From DASUPK01 sp035265665 (GTDB lineage Bacteria > Actinomycetota > Thermoleophilia > Solirubrobacterales > 70-9), in contig DATFOK010000088.1 of the NCBI GenBank assembly GCA_035265665.1, positions 1 through 14,506 on the forward strand: a stretch of DNA of 14,506 bases, in the 5' to 3' direction. Both the position numbers and the translations under genes were made by a program. Below, piece after piece: positions 1 through 7,029 of this stretch; position 1 is the first letter of the stretch, and each line of letters begins with the position of its first letter. The notes beneath the pieces are model-generated. The model was not told the origin of the DNA and ran no database searches. It worked only from the letters and a program-made list of their open reading frames with translations.

Positions 1-1386
1 CGGCGTCGTCGGCTGGGGCTCGTAGATCGGCTCGTAGCCGGGCTCGCGGCCCGACTCGTCCACGCCCCAGCCCGCGAAGACGCAGCCTGCGGCGCGCAGC
101 AGCGTCGCGCCGGTCAGCACCGTCGCGCCGATCGCGATCGCGACCGCCCACGAGCCGACGCCGTGCACCAGCGCGTCGTCGAGCAGCGCCTTGCCCAGGA
201 ACGGCCCCGTCAGCGGCAGCCCGGTGCTCACGAGCGCGGCGATGACGAACGCCGCGCCGGTCCACCGCAGCCCGCGCCCGGCGCCGCGCAGCGCCGACTC
301 GCTGACGTGCCCGAGCCGCCGCTGCACGATGCCCACGCAGGCGAACAGCGCCGCCTTCGTGCAGCCATCGGCGACGACGTAGACCGCGATCGCGCCGACG
401 CCCGCGCTCGACAGCATCCCCGCGCCGGCGAGGAACAGCCCGACGTGCCCGATCGTGACGAACGCCAGCATGCGCTTGAGGTGGTCCTGCGCGTAGGCCA
501 TGACCGCGCCGAGCACCGCCGTCGTCAGCCCCGCCACGACGAGGACGGTCCGCACCGCGTCGGCGTGCTCGGCGACCGGCCCGCCGAAGGCGCCGAACAC
601 GATGCGCACGACGCCGAGCACGCCGAGCTCGCTCATCGCGCCCGCCAGCACGATGCAGATCGCGGCCGGCGCCACCGCGTAGGCATCCGCGAGCCACAGG
701 TGGAAGGGCACGACGGCCGCCTTCACCAGGAACCCGCACGCGAGGAACGCGAGCGCCACGACGACGAGCCCGTCGACGTGGCCGTTGTCCAGGACGTGCC
801 CGGCCTGCGCGATGTTCAGCGCCCCGGTGCGGGCGTAGACCAGCGCGATCCCGATGACCGCAAGGAACGAGCCGATCGTGTTCGTCACGGCGAAGTTCAG
901 GGAGCCCTCGAGCGCGGCTCCCTCGTCGATGTCGATCCCGGTCAGCGCGAACGCCGACACGCTCATCAGCTCGAAGAAGACGAACAGGTTGAACAGATCT
1001 CCCGAGAGGCAGAAGCCGACCATCCCGGCGAGGAAGAGGAGCATCAGGATCTGGAAGTGGGGCGCCTCCGTCTCCCGGTAGCGCCACATCATCACCAGCG
1101 CAGCGATCATCAGCGCCGAGACGAGGGTGGCGAGGCCGGCCCCGATCGCGTCGACGGCGAAGGAGACGCCGATCGCCGTCCCGGCGCGCGGCTCCCAGCC
1201 GCCGAACCAGTAGACCTCGAGTCCGGATCCGGTACGCACGAGCAGCGCCACGCAGAGCGCCGTGACCGCCACGGCGGCCGCGAGGGCGACGGCCTCGGCG
1301 CCGGCCCGGCCCAACCGTGTCGCCACCGCTGCCAGGCCGCCCGCGCCGAGCAGAGGTATTGCGACTGCCAGAGGGGCCGTCTCCAT
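1..1386 (-). CDS. mrpD: Cation/proton antiporter subunit D (MrpD/MbhH-like), C-terminus cut by window edge
   Basis: This is a polytopic membrane subunit related to NuoL/M/N, expected to carry protons in an Mrp-type Na+/H+ antiporter. The reading frame is open from the start to base 1, giving about 462 residues, so the C-terminus lies outside the window. Visible family marks are the TM5 glutamate in FNLFVFFELMS, the TM7 lysine in FLVKAAVVPFHLWLADAY and the TM8 lysine in DGCTKAALF, where the Asn-His usual in this segment is replaced by Asp-Gly. I chose the ATG at 1386 because GAGGG lies 5 nt before it. An in-frame GTG at 1392 would give the 4-base overlap seen elsewhere in the operon but has no properly spaced ribosome site. 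It is the last gene of the cluster in view and follows mrpC directly. NuoN/HyfB-like names are possible, but the neighbours make MrpD the best call. Confidence 0.88.
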   Translation of the reverse strand, partial: METAPLAVAIPLLGAGGLAAVATRLGRAGAEAVALAAAVAVTALCVALLVRTGSGLEVYWFGGWEPRAGTAIGVSFAVDAIGAGLATLVSALMIAALVMMWRYRETEAPHFQILMLLFLAGMVGFCLSGDLFNLFVFFELMSVSAFALTGIDIDEGAALEGSLNFAVTNTIGSFLAVIGIALVYARTGALNIAQAGHVLDNGHVDGLVVVALAFLACGFLVKAAVVPFHLWLADAYAVAPAAICIVLAGAMSELGVLGVVRIVFGAFGGPVAEHADAVRTVLVVAGLTTAVLGAVMAYAQDHLKRMLAFVTIGHVGLFLAGAGMLSSAGVGAIAVYVVADGCTKAALFACVGIVQRRLGHVSESALRGAGRGLRWTGAAFVIAALVSTGLPLTGPFLGKALLDDALVHGVGSWAVAIAIGATVLTGATLLRAAGCVFAGWGVDESGREPGYEPIYEPQPTTP

Positions 1387-1388
1387 GC

Positions 1389-1733
1389 TCACCCTCGGAG
1401 GGCGCCGAGCTCGTCCGGGTCCAGGGTGCCGAAGCGGCGGTGAGCCTGGACGGCGAGCGAGAGCAGCAGGGCAGCCACCGTCGCCTCGACGACCACGTCG
1501 GTCAGGGTGAGGGTTGCGACCACGGGATCGACCACCGGCCGCGAGGTCGGGATGTCGGCGTAGATTGGCGCCGCCGCACCCTCGCGATAGCCCACCGCGA
1601 GCAGCAGCACGTAGGTCGAGGACTGCACGACCGTCAGGCAGACGACGAGGTGGATGAGGTTGCGGCTGGTGACGATCCCGTAGAGGCCGACCAGGAAGAG
1701 CCATGCCGCGACGGCGTAGGGGAGGAAGCTCAC
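1389..1733 (-). CDS. mrpC: Cation/proton antiporter subunit C (MrpC/MbhG, NuoK-like)
   Basis: A 114-residue membrane protein of the NuoK/MrpC family, part of the membrane core of Mrp antiporters. Three hydrophobic segments are visible, at roughly residues 3-20, 27-48 and 72-95. The core GLYGIVTSRNLIHLV matches the typical MrpC pattern, and the length is normal for the family (about 110-120). A variable acidic/proline loop separates helices two and three. The ATG overlaps the stop of the upstream MbhE-MrpB gene by four bases (ATGA), and mrpD starts within a few bases of its own stop, so translation is probably coupled. NuoK is the main alternative name, but there are no complex I neighbours here. 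Confidence 0.9.
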   Translation of the reverse strand: MSFLPYAVAAWLFLVGLYGIVTSRNLIHLVVCLTVVQSSTYVLLLAVGYREGAAAPIYADIPTSRPVVDPVVATLTLTDVVVEATVAALLLSLAVQAHRRFGTLDPDELGALRG

Positions 1734-2485
1734 CGGTCGCCCTTCCGCACCAGAAAGCGCTGGTCGAGCAGCTCGCCGACGATCACCAGGATCGCGCCCA
1801 TCACCTCGATGCCGACGGACACATTGAGCAGCGGCACGACGCCCCCTGAGACCAGGTTGCCGGTCGTGCCGAACCCGAGGAAGTTCTCGAGGAACGCCCC
1901 GGCGAGGATGATTCCGCCGACGCCGATCAGCGCGAAGCCGGCGGCGCCGACCCCCTCCGCCCCCTCCATCGCGCTCAGCGGGCGGATTGCGGCGAGGTGG
2001 AGGTGGCTGCCGGCGAGGTAGACGAGCAGGAACGCCGTCATCAGGATCACGCCGCCCTGGAAGCCGCCTCCCGGGGTCAGGTGGCCGTGGCTGACGACGT
2101 AAGCCCCGAGGACGAGCACGGGCGCAGCGAGAGCCGTGGCGATGCTCCGTAGAGTCCTGCTGTCCGCGGTCGGGCGGCGCGGATGCATCGGCTCGGCAGC
2201 CACCGTCTCGTCGGCTCGCTGACCACGCAGAAGGACCAGAACGCCGACGGCGGCGGTGAACAGGATGAACTCCTCGCCGAGCGTGTCCAGGCCCCTGAAG
2301 TCGAACGTGCTCACCGCCACCGCTGAGGTGGCGTGGCGTTCGGGCACGGTCAGGTGTGCGAGCAGCTGGCCGTAGGCGCCCTCGAAGTCGCCGAACGAAG
2401 GCAACCCTGCGAGGCCCCAGACGAGCAGCGCGGCGGTCCCGGCTGCGCCCAGCCCGAAGACGGACATGCGAAGGCGCCTGCTCAT
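1730..2485 (-). CDS. mrpB: MbhE-like domain fused to MrpB (MnhB domain)
   Basis: A 251-residue membrane protein with two parts. Residues 1-90 resemble the extreme C-terminus of MrpA, the MbhE subunit of archaeal membrane-bound hydrogenase, with the signature DFRGLDTLGEE at 62-72. Residues 110-245 form an MnhB/MrpB domain with HGHLTPGGGFQGG at 133-145 and about four membrane helices. A charged, proline-containing linker near 88-112 joins them. In Bacillus-type operons the first part belongs to MrpA, while in archaeal mbh operons the two are separate genes, so this is a fusion of adjacent cistrons. The start overlaps the upstream gene's stop by four bases (ATGA), and the end overlaps mrpC in the same way. 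The family call is firm; which ion is exchanged cannot be read from the sequence. Confidence 0.87.
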   Translation of the reverse strand: MSRRLRMSVFGLGAAGTAALLVWGLAGLPSFGDFEGAYGQLLAHLTVPERHATSAVAVSTFDFRGLDTLGEEFILFTAAVGVLVLLRGQRADETVAAEPMHPRRPTADSRTLRSIATALAAPVLVLGAYVVSHGHLTPGGGFQGGVILMTAFLLVYLAGSHLHLAAIRPLSAMEGAEGVGAAGFALIGVGGIILAGAFLENFLGFGTTGNLVSGGVVPLLNVSVGIEVMGAILVIVGELLDQRFLVRKGDR

Positions 2486-2739
2486 CGCTCTCCCCGCTCC
2501 ACCTGCTCGCGGCGCTGGACCTTGCGCAGCGCGTAGATGATCATCGCCGGCAGCGCCACCGCCCCGACCACGATCTGCGAGAGAGCGACGTCCGGGGCCT
2601 GGAAGGTGAGGAAGAGAATCGCCAGCGAGAAGCCGAAGATCCCGGCCACCAGCGCCTGGCGGGCCGGATCGCGGGCGAGAACCACGGCGGTGCCGCCCAG
2701 GGCGACGACCACCAGCGCCACGGCCTGGATCCCGGTCAT
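2482..2739 (-). CDS. MbhD-like/DUF4040 subunit (detached part of MrpA C-terminus)
   Basis: An 85-residue protein with about three hydrophobic segments and a charged C-terminal tail rich in Arg and Glu. The central run FLTFQAPDVALSQIVVGA is the hallmark of the DUF4040/MbhD domain, which in Bacillus-type systems is embedded in the C-terminal part of the large MrpA protein. Here it is a free-standing gene between mrpG and the MbhE-MrpB fusion, as in archaeal mbh clusters. Four-base overlaps at both ends place it within the same transcript. No NuoL-like N-terminal part of MrpA occurs in the window; it could lie beyond the left edge or be replaced by MrpD-type subunits. Confidence 0.87.
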   Translation of the reverse strand: MTGIQAVALVVVALGGTAVVLARDPARQALVAGIFGFSLAILFLTFQAPDVALSQIVVGAVALPAMIIYALRKVQRREQVERGER

Positions 2740-3065
2740 CGCTCCTCCACGTCGACCCGCTCTCCCCGCTGTGGTCGCCAGTCGCCGTGCTCGGCGATAC
2801 GCGCCGCCCGGGCGGTGCCGTGGGCGAGGGCGGGCGCGGCGAACAGCAGGAACCCCGCCAGCAGGGTCGCCTGGAGCGCGATCATCGAGGGCCCCTCGCG
2901 CACCCAGATCGCCGCGGCGATCAGGAGCGCGGCCAGCGTCGACGGCGCGAGGTAGTGCAACCGGGAGTAGAGGTCGCCCATCGTCGTCACCCCGGTCACG
3001 GCGAACAAGGCAAAGCCCACCCCTGCGGCGAGCAGGGCGTAGCTGATCGCCGTCGTCGCACTCAT
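2736..3065 (-). CDS. mrpG: Cation/proton antiporter subunit G (MrpG/MbhC)
   Basis: A 109-residue membrane protein of the PhaG/MnhG/MrpG family, a small accessory subunit of Mrp antiporters. Three hydrophobic segments are visible, and the diagnostic stretch TTMGDLYSRLHYLAPST (about residues 27-43) fits the conserved MrpG pattern of helix one, a charged D-x-Y-x-R-x-H turn, then helix two. The C-terminus is a short charged tail. The gene overlaps mrpF upstream and the DUF4040 gene downstream by four bases each. Length and position are normal for the family, and I see no sign of decay. Confidence 0.92.
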   Translation of the reverse strand: MSATTAISYALLAAGVGFALFAVTGVTTMGDLYSRLHYLAPSTLAALLIAAAIWVREGPSMIALQATLLAGFLLFAAPALAHGTARAARIAEHGDWRPQRGERVDVEER

Positions 3066-3313
3066 CGCTGCCGCTCCAGGAACCGGAGGAAGACGAGGGT
3101 GCCGGCGAAGGAGAGGACCGCGAGGACGAGGGCGAGGTTGGCGAATGGCTCGCGTCCCTCCGCCTCAGCGAGGGTGAGCAGGGCGAGCGCCGACATCGCC
3201 GCCGCCACCTGGATCGCGACCAGTCCCTCGGCGAAGCTGCGGCGCAGGCATACCCAGCCGCAGGGAACGAGCGCCGCGGTCAGGGCAGCCGCGGCCAGCT
3301 GCCAGCCGTTCAT
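3062..3313 (-). CDS. mrpF: Cation/proton antiporter subunit F (MrpF/MbhB)
   Basis: An 83-residue membrane protein of the MnhF/MrpF family with three predicted helices: about residues 3-23, 31-49 and 58-79. It ends in the basic tail FLERQR typical of MrpF. The sequence is less conserved than its neighbours, with RRSFAEGLVAIQV instead of the common GPT-x-x-DR turn. The assignment therefore leans on size, helix pattern and position between mrpE and mrpG. Its ATG overlaps the stop of mrpE by four bases (ATGA) and its stop overlaps mrpG likewise, so it is co-translated with the cluster. Confidence 0.85.
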   Translation of the reverse strand: MNGWQLAAAALTAALVPCGWVCLRRSFAEGLVAIQVAAAMSALALLTLAEAEGREPFANLALVLAVLSFAGTLVFLRFLERQR

Positions 3314-3816
3314 CTGCGGGCGAGCGGGTCCACCGGCGCCCGGCTCGGCATCAGCTCGTGCACCAGGATCATGCCCGCCTCCTCGTCAATCCCGATCACG
3401 TAGCGGTTCGGGGTCAGGGACCCCCACGCCTCGATGGCCACCCGGCCCGCTGCGCTGCGGAGTACGGGGTCGGACGGCAGCCGTGCCGACCGAAGCGAGC
3501 CCTCGATCCGCTCCCTCCTCACGAGCCGTCTCCAGAGCGCCTCGGCCAGCTCACGGTTGTCGAGCACGAGTCGCATCAGTGGAAGGGCGAGGCGCGTCGG
3601 CCCGAGGGAGATCAGACGGCCGGTCGCACGCAGGGTGCGCGGCCTTCCGGGGCGAGCGATCAGCGAGGCGAGACTGGCACCCAGGGCGCCCACCACGGCC
3701 GCAGCGATGAGCTCGGGCAGGGCGCGGCTATCGGCGAGGGCGAGCCAGAGCAGGGTCAGCGCCAGCCACCTCGCGCCCCAGCTCAGCAGGCCCGGTCTGC
3801 CCCCGCTGGTCTCCAT
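3310..3816 (-). CDS. mrpE: Cation/proton antiporter subunit E (MrpE/MbhA)
   Basis: A 168-residue protein of the MrpE/MnhE family and the first gene of the antiporter operon. Residues 10-50 hold two hydrophobic helices with WLALADSRALPELIAA. The cytoplasmic C-terminal half has the family signature SLTPNRYVIGIDEEAGMILVHEL, equivalent to the usual LTPGT-x-x-x-VH pattern. The frame stays open upstream for 71 more codons, but that extension runs antisense into the HAD phosphatase gene and looks non-coding. The ATG at 3816 gives the normal family length and has an AGAGGG run about 11 nt upstream. It is divergent from the HAD gene, leaving about 90 bp for both promoters. Confidence 0.9.
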   Translation of the reverse strand: METSGGRPGLLSWGARWLALTLLWLALADSRALPELIAAAVVGALGASLASLIARPGRPRTLRATGRLISLGPTRLALPLMRLVLDNRELAEALWRRLVRRERIEGSLRSARLPSDPVLRSAAGRVAIEAWGSLTPNRYVIGIDEEAGMILVHELMPSRAPVDPLARR

Positions 3817-3906
3817 GTCCGCGGGCTTCCCTCTCGCCTGAGCGCGAAACCCCGGTCGCGCCCACCGTGGGTGAGTGGGGCCCCGAAAACGGGTAGCCCT
3901 GTGGCG

Positions 3907-4560
3907 ATGATCGCAATCCTGGACGTCGACGGAACGCTTGTCGACACGAACTACCACCACGCGATCGCCTGGTTCCGGGCGTTCCGCCGCCACTTCCTGA
4001 CACTTCAGGTCTGGCGGATCCACCGCCACATAGGTATGGGCGGTGACCAGCTCGTCGCCGCGCTCGCCGGGGACGAGGTCGAGGAGCGTCTCGGCGACAG
4101 CATCCGGGAGGCGGAGTCGGAGCTCTACCGGGAGTTGATCGACGAGGTGCAGACGATGCAGGGCTCACGCCGGCTGATCGAGGAACTGAAGGACGCGGAC
4201 AACTCGGTCGTCCTGGCCAGCTCGGCCAAGGACTGGGAGGTGGAGCACTACCTCGAGTTGCTGGACGCCAAGGAGATCGTCGACGCCTGGACGACATCCG
4301 ACGACGTCGAGCAGACCAAGCCCGAGCCGGACCTCGTGCATGCGGCCCTGGACAAGGTCGGAGGCCGGCCGGAGGACTCGATGCTGATCGGTGACACCGT
4401 CTGGGACGTGGAAGCCGCGCACCGGGCGGGCGTGGACACCCTCGCCGTGCGAACCGGCGGGTTCTCCGAGCAGGAGCTGCGCGACGCCGGCGCCCGCGAG
4501 GTGTTCACCTCGGTCGAGGAGTTGCGCCGGGCCCTGGCGAACACGCCCCTCAACGCGTAG
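3907..4560 (+). CDS. HAD-family hydrolase (phosphoglycolate phosphatase/beta-PGM-like)
   Basis: A 217-residue cytoplasmic haloacid-dehalogenase-type phosphatase. All four motifs are present: motif I DVDGTLVDT with nucleophile D6 and acid D8, motif II serine in VVLASSAKD (near 105), motif III K138 in TKPEPD, and motif IV IGDTVWD with D163 and D167. The region between motif I and residue about 85 is a helical cap of the C1 type, as in phosphoglycolate phosphatase and beta-phosphoglucomutase. The substrate cannot be fixed from sequence. The open frame extends far upstream but is antisense to mrpE there. ATG 3907 begins just before motif I, as is normal, and GTG 3901 is a close alternative. Its end overlaps the convergent lipoyl transferase gene by 11 bases. 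Confidence 0.92.
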   Translation: MIAILDVDGTLVDTNYHHAIAWFRAFRRHFLTLQVWRIHRHIGMGGDQLVAALAGDEVEERLGDSIREAESELYRELIDEVQTMQGSRRLIEELKDADNSVVLASSAKDWEVEHYLELLDAKEIVDAWTTSDDVEQTKPEPDLVHAALDKVGGRPEDSMLIGDTVWDVEAAHRAGVDTLAVRTGGFSEQELRDAGAREVFTSVEELRRALANTPLNA

Positions 4561-5305
4561 CCGACGCGTCGGCGAGAGCCTGCTCGGCACGGCGCATCGT
4601 CTCTTCGTCGACCTCGGCGTCGACCAGCTCGTAGCGCTTGGCGAGCTCAGCGATCACCGCCTCCTCGATCTCGCCCGGGTCGACATGGTGGCCGATCTCG
4701 TCGGTGACGCTCCCAGAGGTCGCCGGGTCCCAGTCGAGCTCGAGCGCCCGGTAGACGGGCTCCAGCACGCGGGCAATCTCGCTTCCGCCCGAGGCGACGA
4801 CGACGCCGCCCATGTGGGCGCCGCCCCGGATCATCCGCTGACCGATGCCCGCGAGCTTGGTGGTTCCTCTGGCGTTGACGCTGTATGCGCCGGGGCAATA
4901 CTCGCCGGGGACCTCGCCGACCCTGGCGTCGACGCCGAGCCCGCGCAGCGCGTCGGCGATCAGCTCGGCCATCTCCTCGAAGCGGGCGTAGGTGCGCTTC
5001 GGGGGCTGAGGGTCGTGGTAGGCGCGAGCGATCGCGATCGTGCCCTGGTGGAAGACGGCGGCGCGGCCGCCCGCCAGCCGCTCGACCGCCGCGAAGCCGG
5101 CCGTGCGTGCCGCCTCGGCGGCCGCCTCGTAGCCGGGGCTGGCGATGTCCTGGCGACCGAAGGCGACCTCGTTGCCGGGCCGATGGATGCGGATCGTCGG
5201 CGACAGCTCGCCCGCGGCCACTCGGCGCAGGATCGTGCGCGAGATCTCGGTGCTGAGCTCGGGCTGGTCGGGGAAGGAGTGGCGGACCAGGCGGAGGCGC
5301 TCCAG
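4550..5305 (-). CDS. Lipoate/octanoate transferase of the BPL/LplA/LipB fold, LipL-like cysteine motif
   Basis: A protein of about 251 residues with the lipoate-ligase fold. Family marks are AFGRQD (48-53), the ligand-binding stretch ERLAGGRAAVFHQGTI (75-90) and the conserved lysine loop TKLAGIGQR with K150. A cysteine at 137 in EYCPGAYS precedes that loop. In Bacillus LipL, an octanoyl-[GcvH]:protein N-octanoyltransferase, I recall a matching SYCPG motif carrying the catalytic cysteine, while ATP-dependent LplA ligases lack it. An amidotransferase is therefore at least as likely as an ATP-dependent ligase. No ATG, GTG or TTG sits at a suitable place. A CTG at 5305 lies 5 nt after a perfect GGAGG that overlaps the stop of the upstream YtfJ-like gene. 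The frame is open much further upstream, but the genes there occupy other frames. Confidence 0.8.
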   Translation of the reverse strand: MERLRLVRHSFPDQPELSTEISRTILRRVAAGELSPTIRIHRPGNEVAFGRQDIASPGYEAAAEAARTAGFAAVERLAGGRAAVFHQGTIAIARAYHDPQPPKRTYARFEEMAELIADALRGLGVDARVGEVPGEYCPGAYSVNARGTTKLAGIGQRMIRGGAHMGGVVVASGGSEIARVLEPVYRALELDWDPATSGSVTDEIGHHVDPGEIEEAVIAELAKRYELVDAEVDEETMRRAEQALADASATR

Positions 5306-5315
5306 GGTTACCTCC
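5303..5315 (-). promoter_or_regulatory. GGAGG ribosome site before a probable CTG start
   Basis: On the minus strand GGAGG (5315-5311) is followed by five bases, including the TAA of the upstream YtfJ-like gene, and then CTG at 5305-5303 in the frame of the lipoyl transferase. The protein family begins close to this point and no standard start codon is available here. The next in-frame GTG lies 28 codons later, inside the fold. A CTG start with termination-reinitiation coupling is the simplest reading. Confidence 0.5.
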
Positions 5316-5640
5316 GCCGGGAGAGCCTTCGGTGGGTGAGCAGAAGGGCCGCGAGACCCAGCAGCTGACAACCCAGGATCAGGCGATTGAGGTCGAAAGC
5401 GGGCTCCCAGCTCACCTGCTCCCCGCGGATCACGTAGGCGCCAACCGGCCGCGCCCGGAGCCCGAACCCGCCACCGCCGCCGGTTCGGCCATCTGGCTGG
5501 TCGCCGCTTCCTCCTCCGCCGCCGCCCTGGACCACGGCCGCTGGGATCACGGTGACGGCGTTCCGCTCGTAGGCCTCGCCGTATACACGCTTCACCGTGA
5601 TCGAGTCGCGCGCGGCCGCAAGGGTCTCTTGCATGTCCAT
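5308..5640 (-). CDS. YtfJ/GerW-family protein with C-terminal membrane anchor
   Basis: A 110-residue protein resembling the YtfJ (GerW) family. The N-terminal part, residues 1-36, reads DSITVKRVYGEAYERNAVTVIP. A glycine-rich linker follows (39-59, with runs of six and five glycines), then FGLRARPVGAYVIRG (59-73) and SWEPAFDLNRLILG (77-90). A hydrophobic C-terminal segment at about 86-101 ends in a basic tail, so the protein is probably membrane-anchored with its body in the cytoplasm. In Bacillus YtfJ is linked to spores, but the family is widespread in bacteria that do not sporulate, and its molecular role is unclear. An excellent GGAGGAGGA sits three bases before the ATG. It lies 69 bp after the crotonase gene and immediately before the lipoyl transferase, so the three are probably co-transcribed. 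Confidence 0.83.
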   Translation of the reverse strand: MDMQETLAAARDSITVKRVYGEAYERNAVTVIPAAVVQGGGGGGSGDQPDGRTGGGGGFGLRARPVGAYVIRGEQVSWEPAFDLNRLILGCQLLGLAALLLTHRRLSRRR

Positions 5641-5709
5641 TGGTCCTCCTCCGGTTTACGAGGTGCCGGGTCGAAGTCTGACGGTTGCGGACGGCCGCGC
5701 TCGTCGCAG

Positions 5710-6444
5710 CTACGCCGCCTCGTCTGGATCGTCGCCCAGCAGGGCTTCGCGCAGCAGCCGCTCCTCCTCGTCGAAGAGGTGGCCGATCGTCCGGTCGCGG
5801 TCGAGCAGGATGCGGCGCTTGGTCTGGGCGGTCGCCTCGCGCGGGGCGGAGGCGATCCGCCCGGCGAGCTCCACCGCGCGCGGCATCAGCTCCTCGGCGG
5901 GGTGGACGGCGCCGACGACCCCCATTCGGAGCGCGGCGGGGGCATCGAGCAGCCTGCCCGTGAGGGTGAGCTCGGCGGCGACCGTCGCGGGAAGGGCCGC
6001 CCGGGCGGCGGCGTAGCTCGGCGGGATCCCGCGGGGAAGCTCGGGGAAGCCGAAGCTGGCCTCCTCGGCCGCGATGCGCAGGTCGCAGAGCAGCGCCAGG
6101 GCGAAGCCGCCGGCGAGCGCCGGCCCGTTGACGGCGGCCACCACCGGCTTCGGGCAGCCGCCGACCGCCCGGAAGCTGCCGAGGCTGGTCTCGACGAGCC
6201 GCTCCTTGTGCGCGCGGTCGCCGCCGAACTCGCTGGTGTCCATGCCCGAGCAGAAGGCGGGAGGGGCGCCGGTCAGCACGACCGCGCCGACCTCCGGATC
6301 CTCGCCGAGCCCACCGAAGGCCTCGGCGAGTTCCACACGCAGATCGATGGAGAGCGCGTTCCGCTTCTCCGGCCGCTGCAGAGTCACCACCGCGACTTCC
6401 TCGCGCCGCTCGAGGGAGAGCAGACCGGGCATGGAAGGCATCAT
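5710..6444 (-). CDS. Enoyl-CoA hydratase/isomerase (crotonase) family protein, one catalytic Glu absent
   Basis: A 244-residue crotonase-fold enzyme acting on an acyl-CoA substrate. Oxyanion-hole elements are visible: FCSGMDTSEFGG (64-75) and GPALAGGFALALLCDLRIA (107-125). Of the two glutamates of classical enoyl-CoA hydratase (E144 and E164 in the rat enzyme), the first is replaced by alanine (A115 in GGFALA) and the second is kept (E135 in PELPRG). One remaining Glu resembles enoyl-CoA isomerases more than hydratases, so the reaction is uncertain. An in-frame TGA lies just upstream, so the start must be ATG 6444 or 6441, with GGAAG directly before. It is the first gene of a minus-strand set with the YtfJ-like and lipoyl transferase genes, and divergent from the YjbQ-like gene. 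Confidence 0.88.
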   Translation of the reverse strand: MMPSMPGLLSLERREEVAVVTLQRPEKRNALSIDLRVELAEAFGGLGEDPEVGAVVLTGAPPAFCSGMDTSEFGGDRAHKERLVETSLGSFRAVGGCPKPVVAAVNGPALAGGFALALLCDLRIAAEEASFGFPELPRGIPPSYAAARAALPATVAAELTLTGRLLDAPAALRMGVVGAVHPAEELMPRAVELAGRIASAPREATAQTKRRILLDRDRTIGHLFDEEERLLREALLGDDPDEAA

Positions 6445-6509
6445 CTTCCAACATCAAGACGCCGTCTCCTCAGCTTCGCTTCCGGGGACGGCTTGGCGAG
6501 AGGAGGGAT

Positions 6510-6971
6510 GTGAAGTCGCACACCGAGTACATGACCTTCAACACGGATGAGCGGCGCGAGTTCATCCGCATCACCGAGAACGTGCAGAGCGCGGTCGACG
6601 CAGCGGGGGTCGCCGAGGGCATGGTGCTCGTCTCGGCCATGCACATCACCGCTGCCGTCTGGGTCAACGACGACGAGCCGGGACTGCAGCAGGACACCCT
6701 CGAGTGGCTCGACAAGGTGGCACCGCCGAGCTGGAAGGACCCAGCGAATGAGGTCGCGCGGGAGCTCCTCCCCGACCCGGGCGACTACCGCCACCATCGC
6801 GGCGGCGAGGACAATGGGGACGCGCACCTCAAGAACCTGCTCGTCCACCATCAGGTGGTCCTGCCGATCACCGAGGCGCGTCTCGATCTTGGCCCGTGGC
6901 AGGCGGTCTTCTACTGCGAGTTCGACGGGCGCCGCTCGAAGCGGCTCGTGATCAAGGTGATGGGAGATTAG
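6510..6971 (+). CDS. YjbQ/UPF0047 family protein (secondary thiamine-phosphate synthase-type)
   Basis: A 153-residue cytoplasmic protein of the UPF0047/YjbQ family, whose E. coli member has weak thiamine-phosphate synthase activity; the true role is not settled. Conserved parts are MHITAAVWVNDDE (44-56, with H45), DYRHHRGGEDNGDAHLKNLL (92-111, with the conserved H106) and LDLGPWQAVFYCEFDG (125-140), ending in the usual RRLVIKV-type strand. Length matches the family with a few extra residues. The start is GTG 6510, with AGGAGGG at 6501-6507, a close spacing. An ATG at 6508 overlaps it but is out of frame and stops at once. The in-frame ATG at 6531 would cut the first strand. The EamA-type exporter follows directly. 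Confidence 0.9.
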   Translation: MKSHTEYMTFNTDERREFIRITENVQSAVDAAGVAEGMVLVSAMHITAAVWVNDDEPGLQQDTLEWLDKVAPPSWKDPANEVARELLPDPGDYRHHRGGEDNGDAHLKNLLVHHQVVLPITEARLDLGPWQAVFYCEFDGRRSKRLVIKVMGD

Positions 6972-7029
6972 GCCCGCGGCGGGTCAGGCCCACCGCTCCG
7001 TCGCGGCGCCTGCCCTGGTCATCGGGGCG

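Noticed and set aside
163..1443. A 426-codon open frame on the plus strand
   Set aside because: It is antisense to mrpD, has a low-complexity Arg/Asp/His-rich translation typical of reversed GC-rich coding sequence, and no domain.
3358..3906. N-terminal extension of the HAD phosphatase
   Set aside because: This part is antisense to mrpE; HAD motif I normally begins at the N-terminus, matching ATG 3907.
3817..4029. 71-residue N-terminal extension of MrpE
   Set aside because: It would overlap the HAD gene antisense and the family starts near the first membrane helix, at ATG 3816.
4550..6457. One 635-codon minus-strand protein covering the lipoyl transferase and everything upstream
   Set aside because: Only the last 251 codons look like protein. 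Upstream the frame is a shadow of the crotonase and YtfJ-like genes, which have clear family motifs in other frames.
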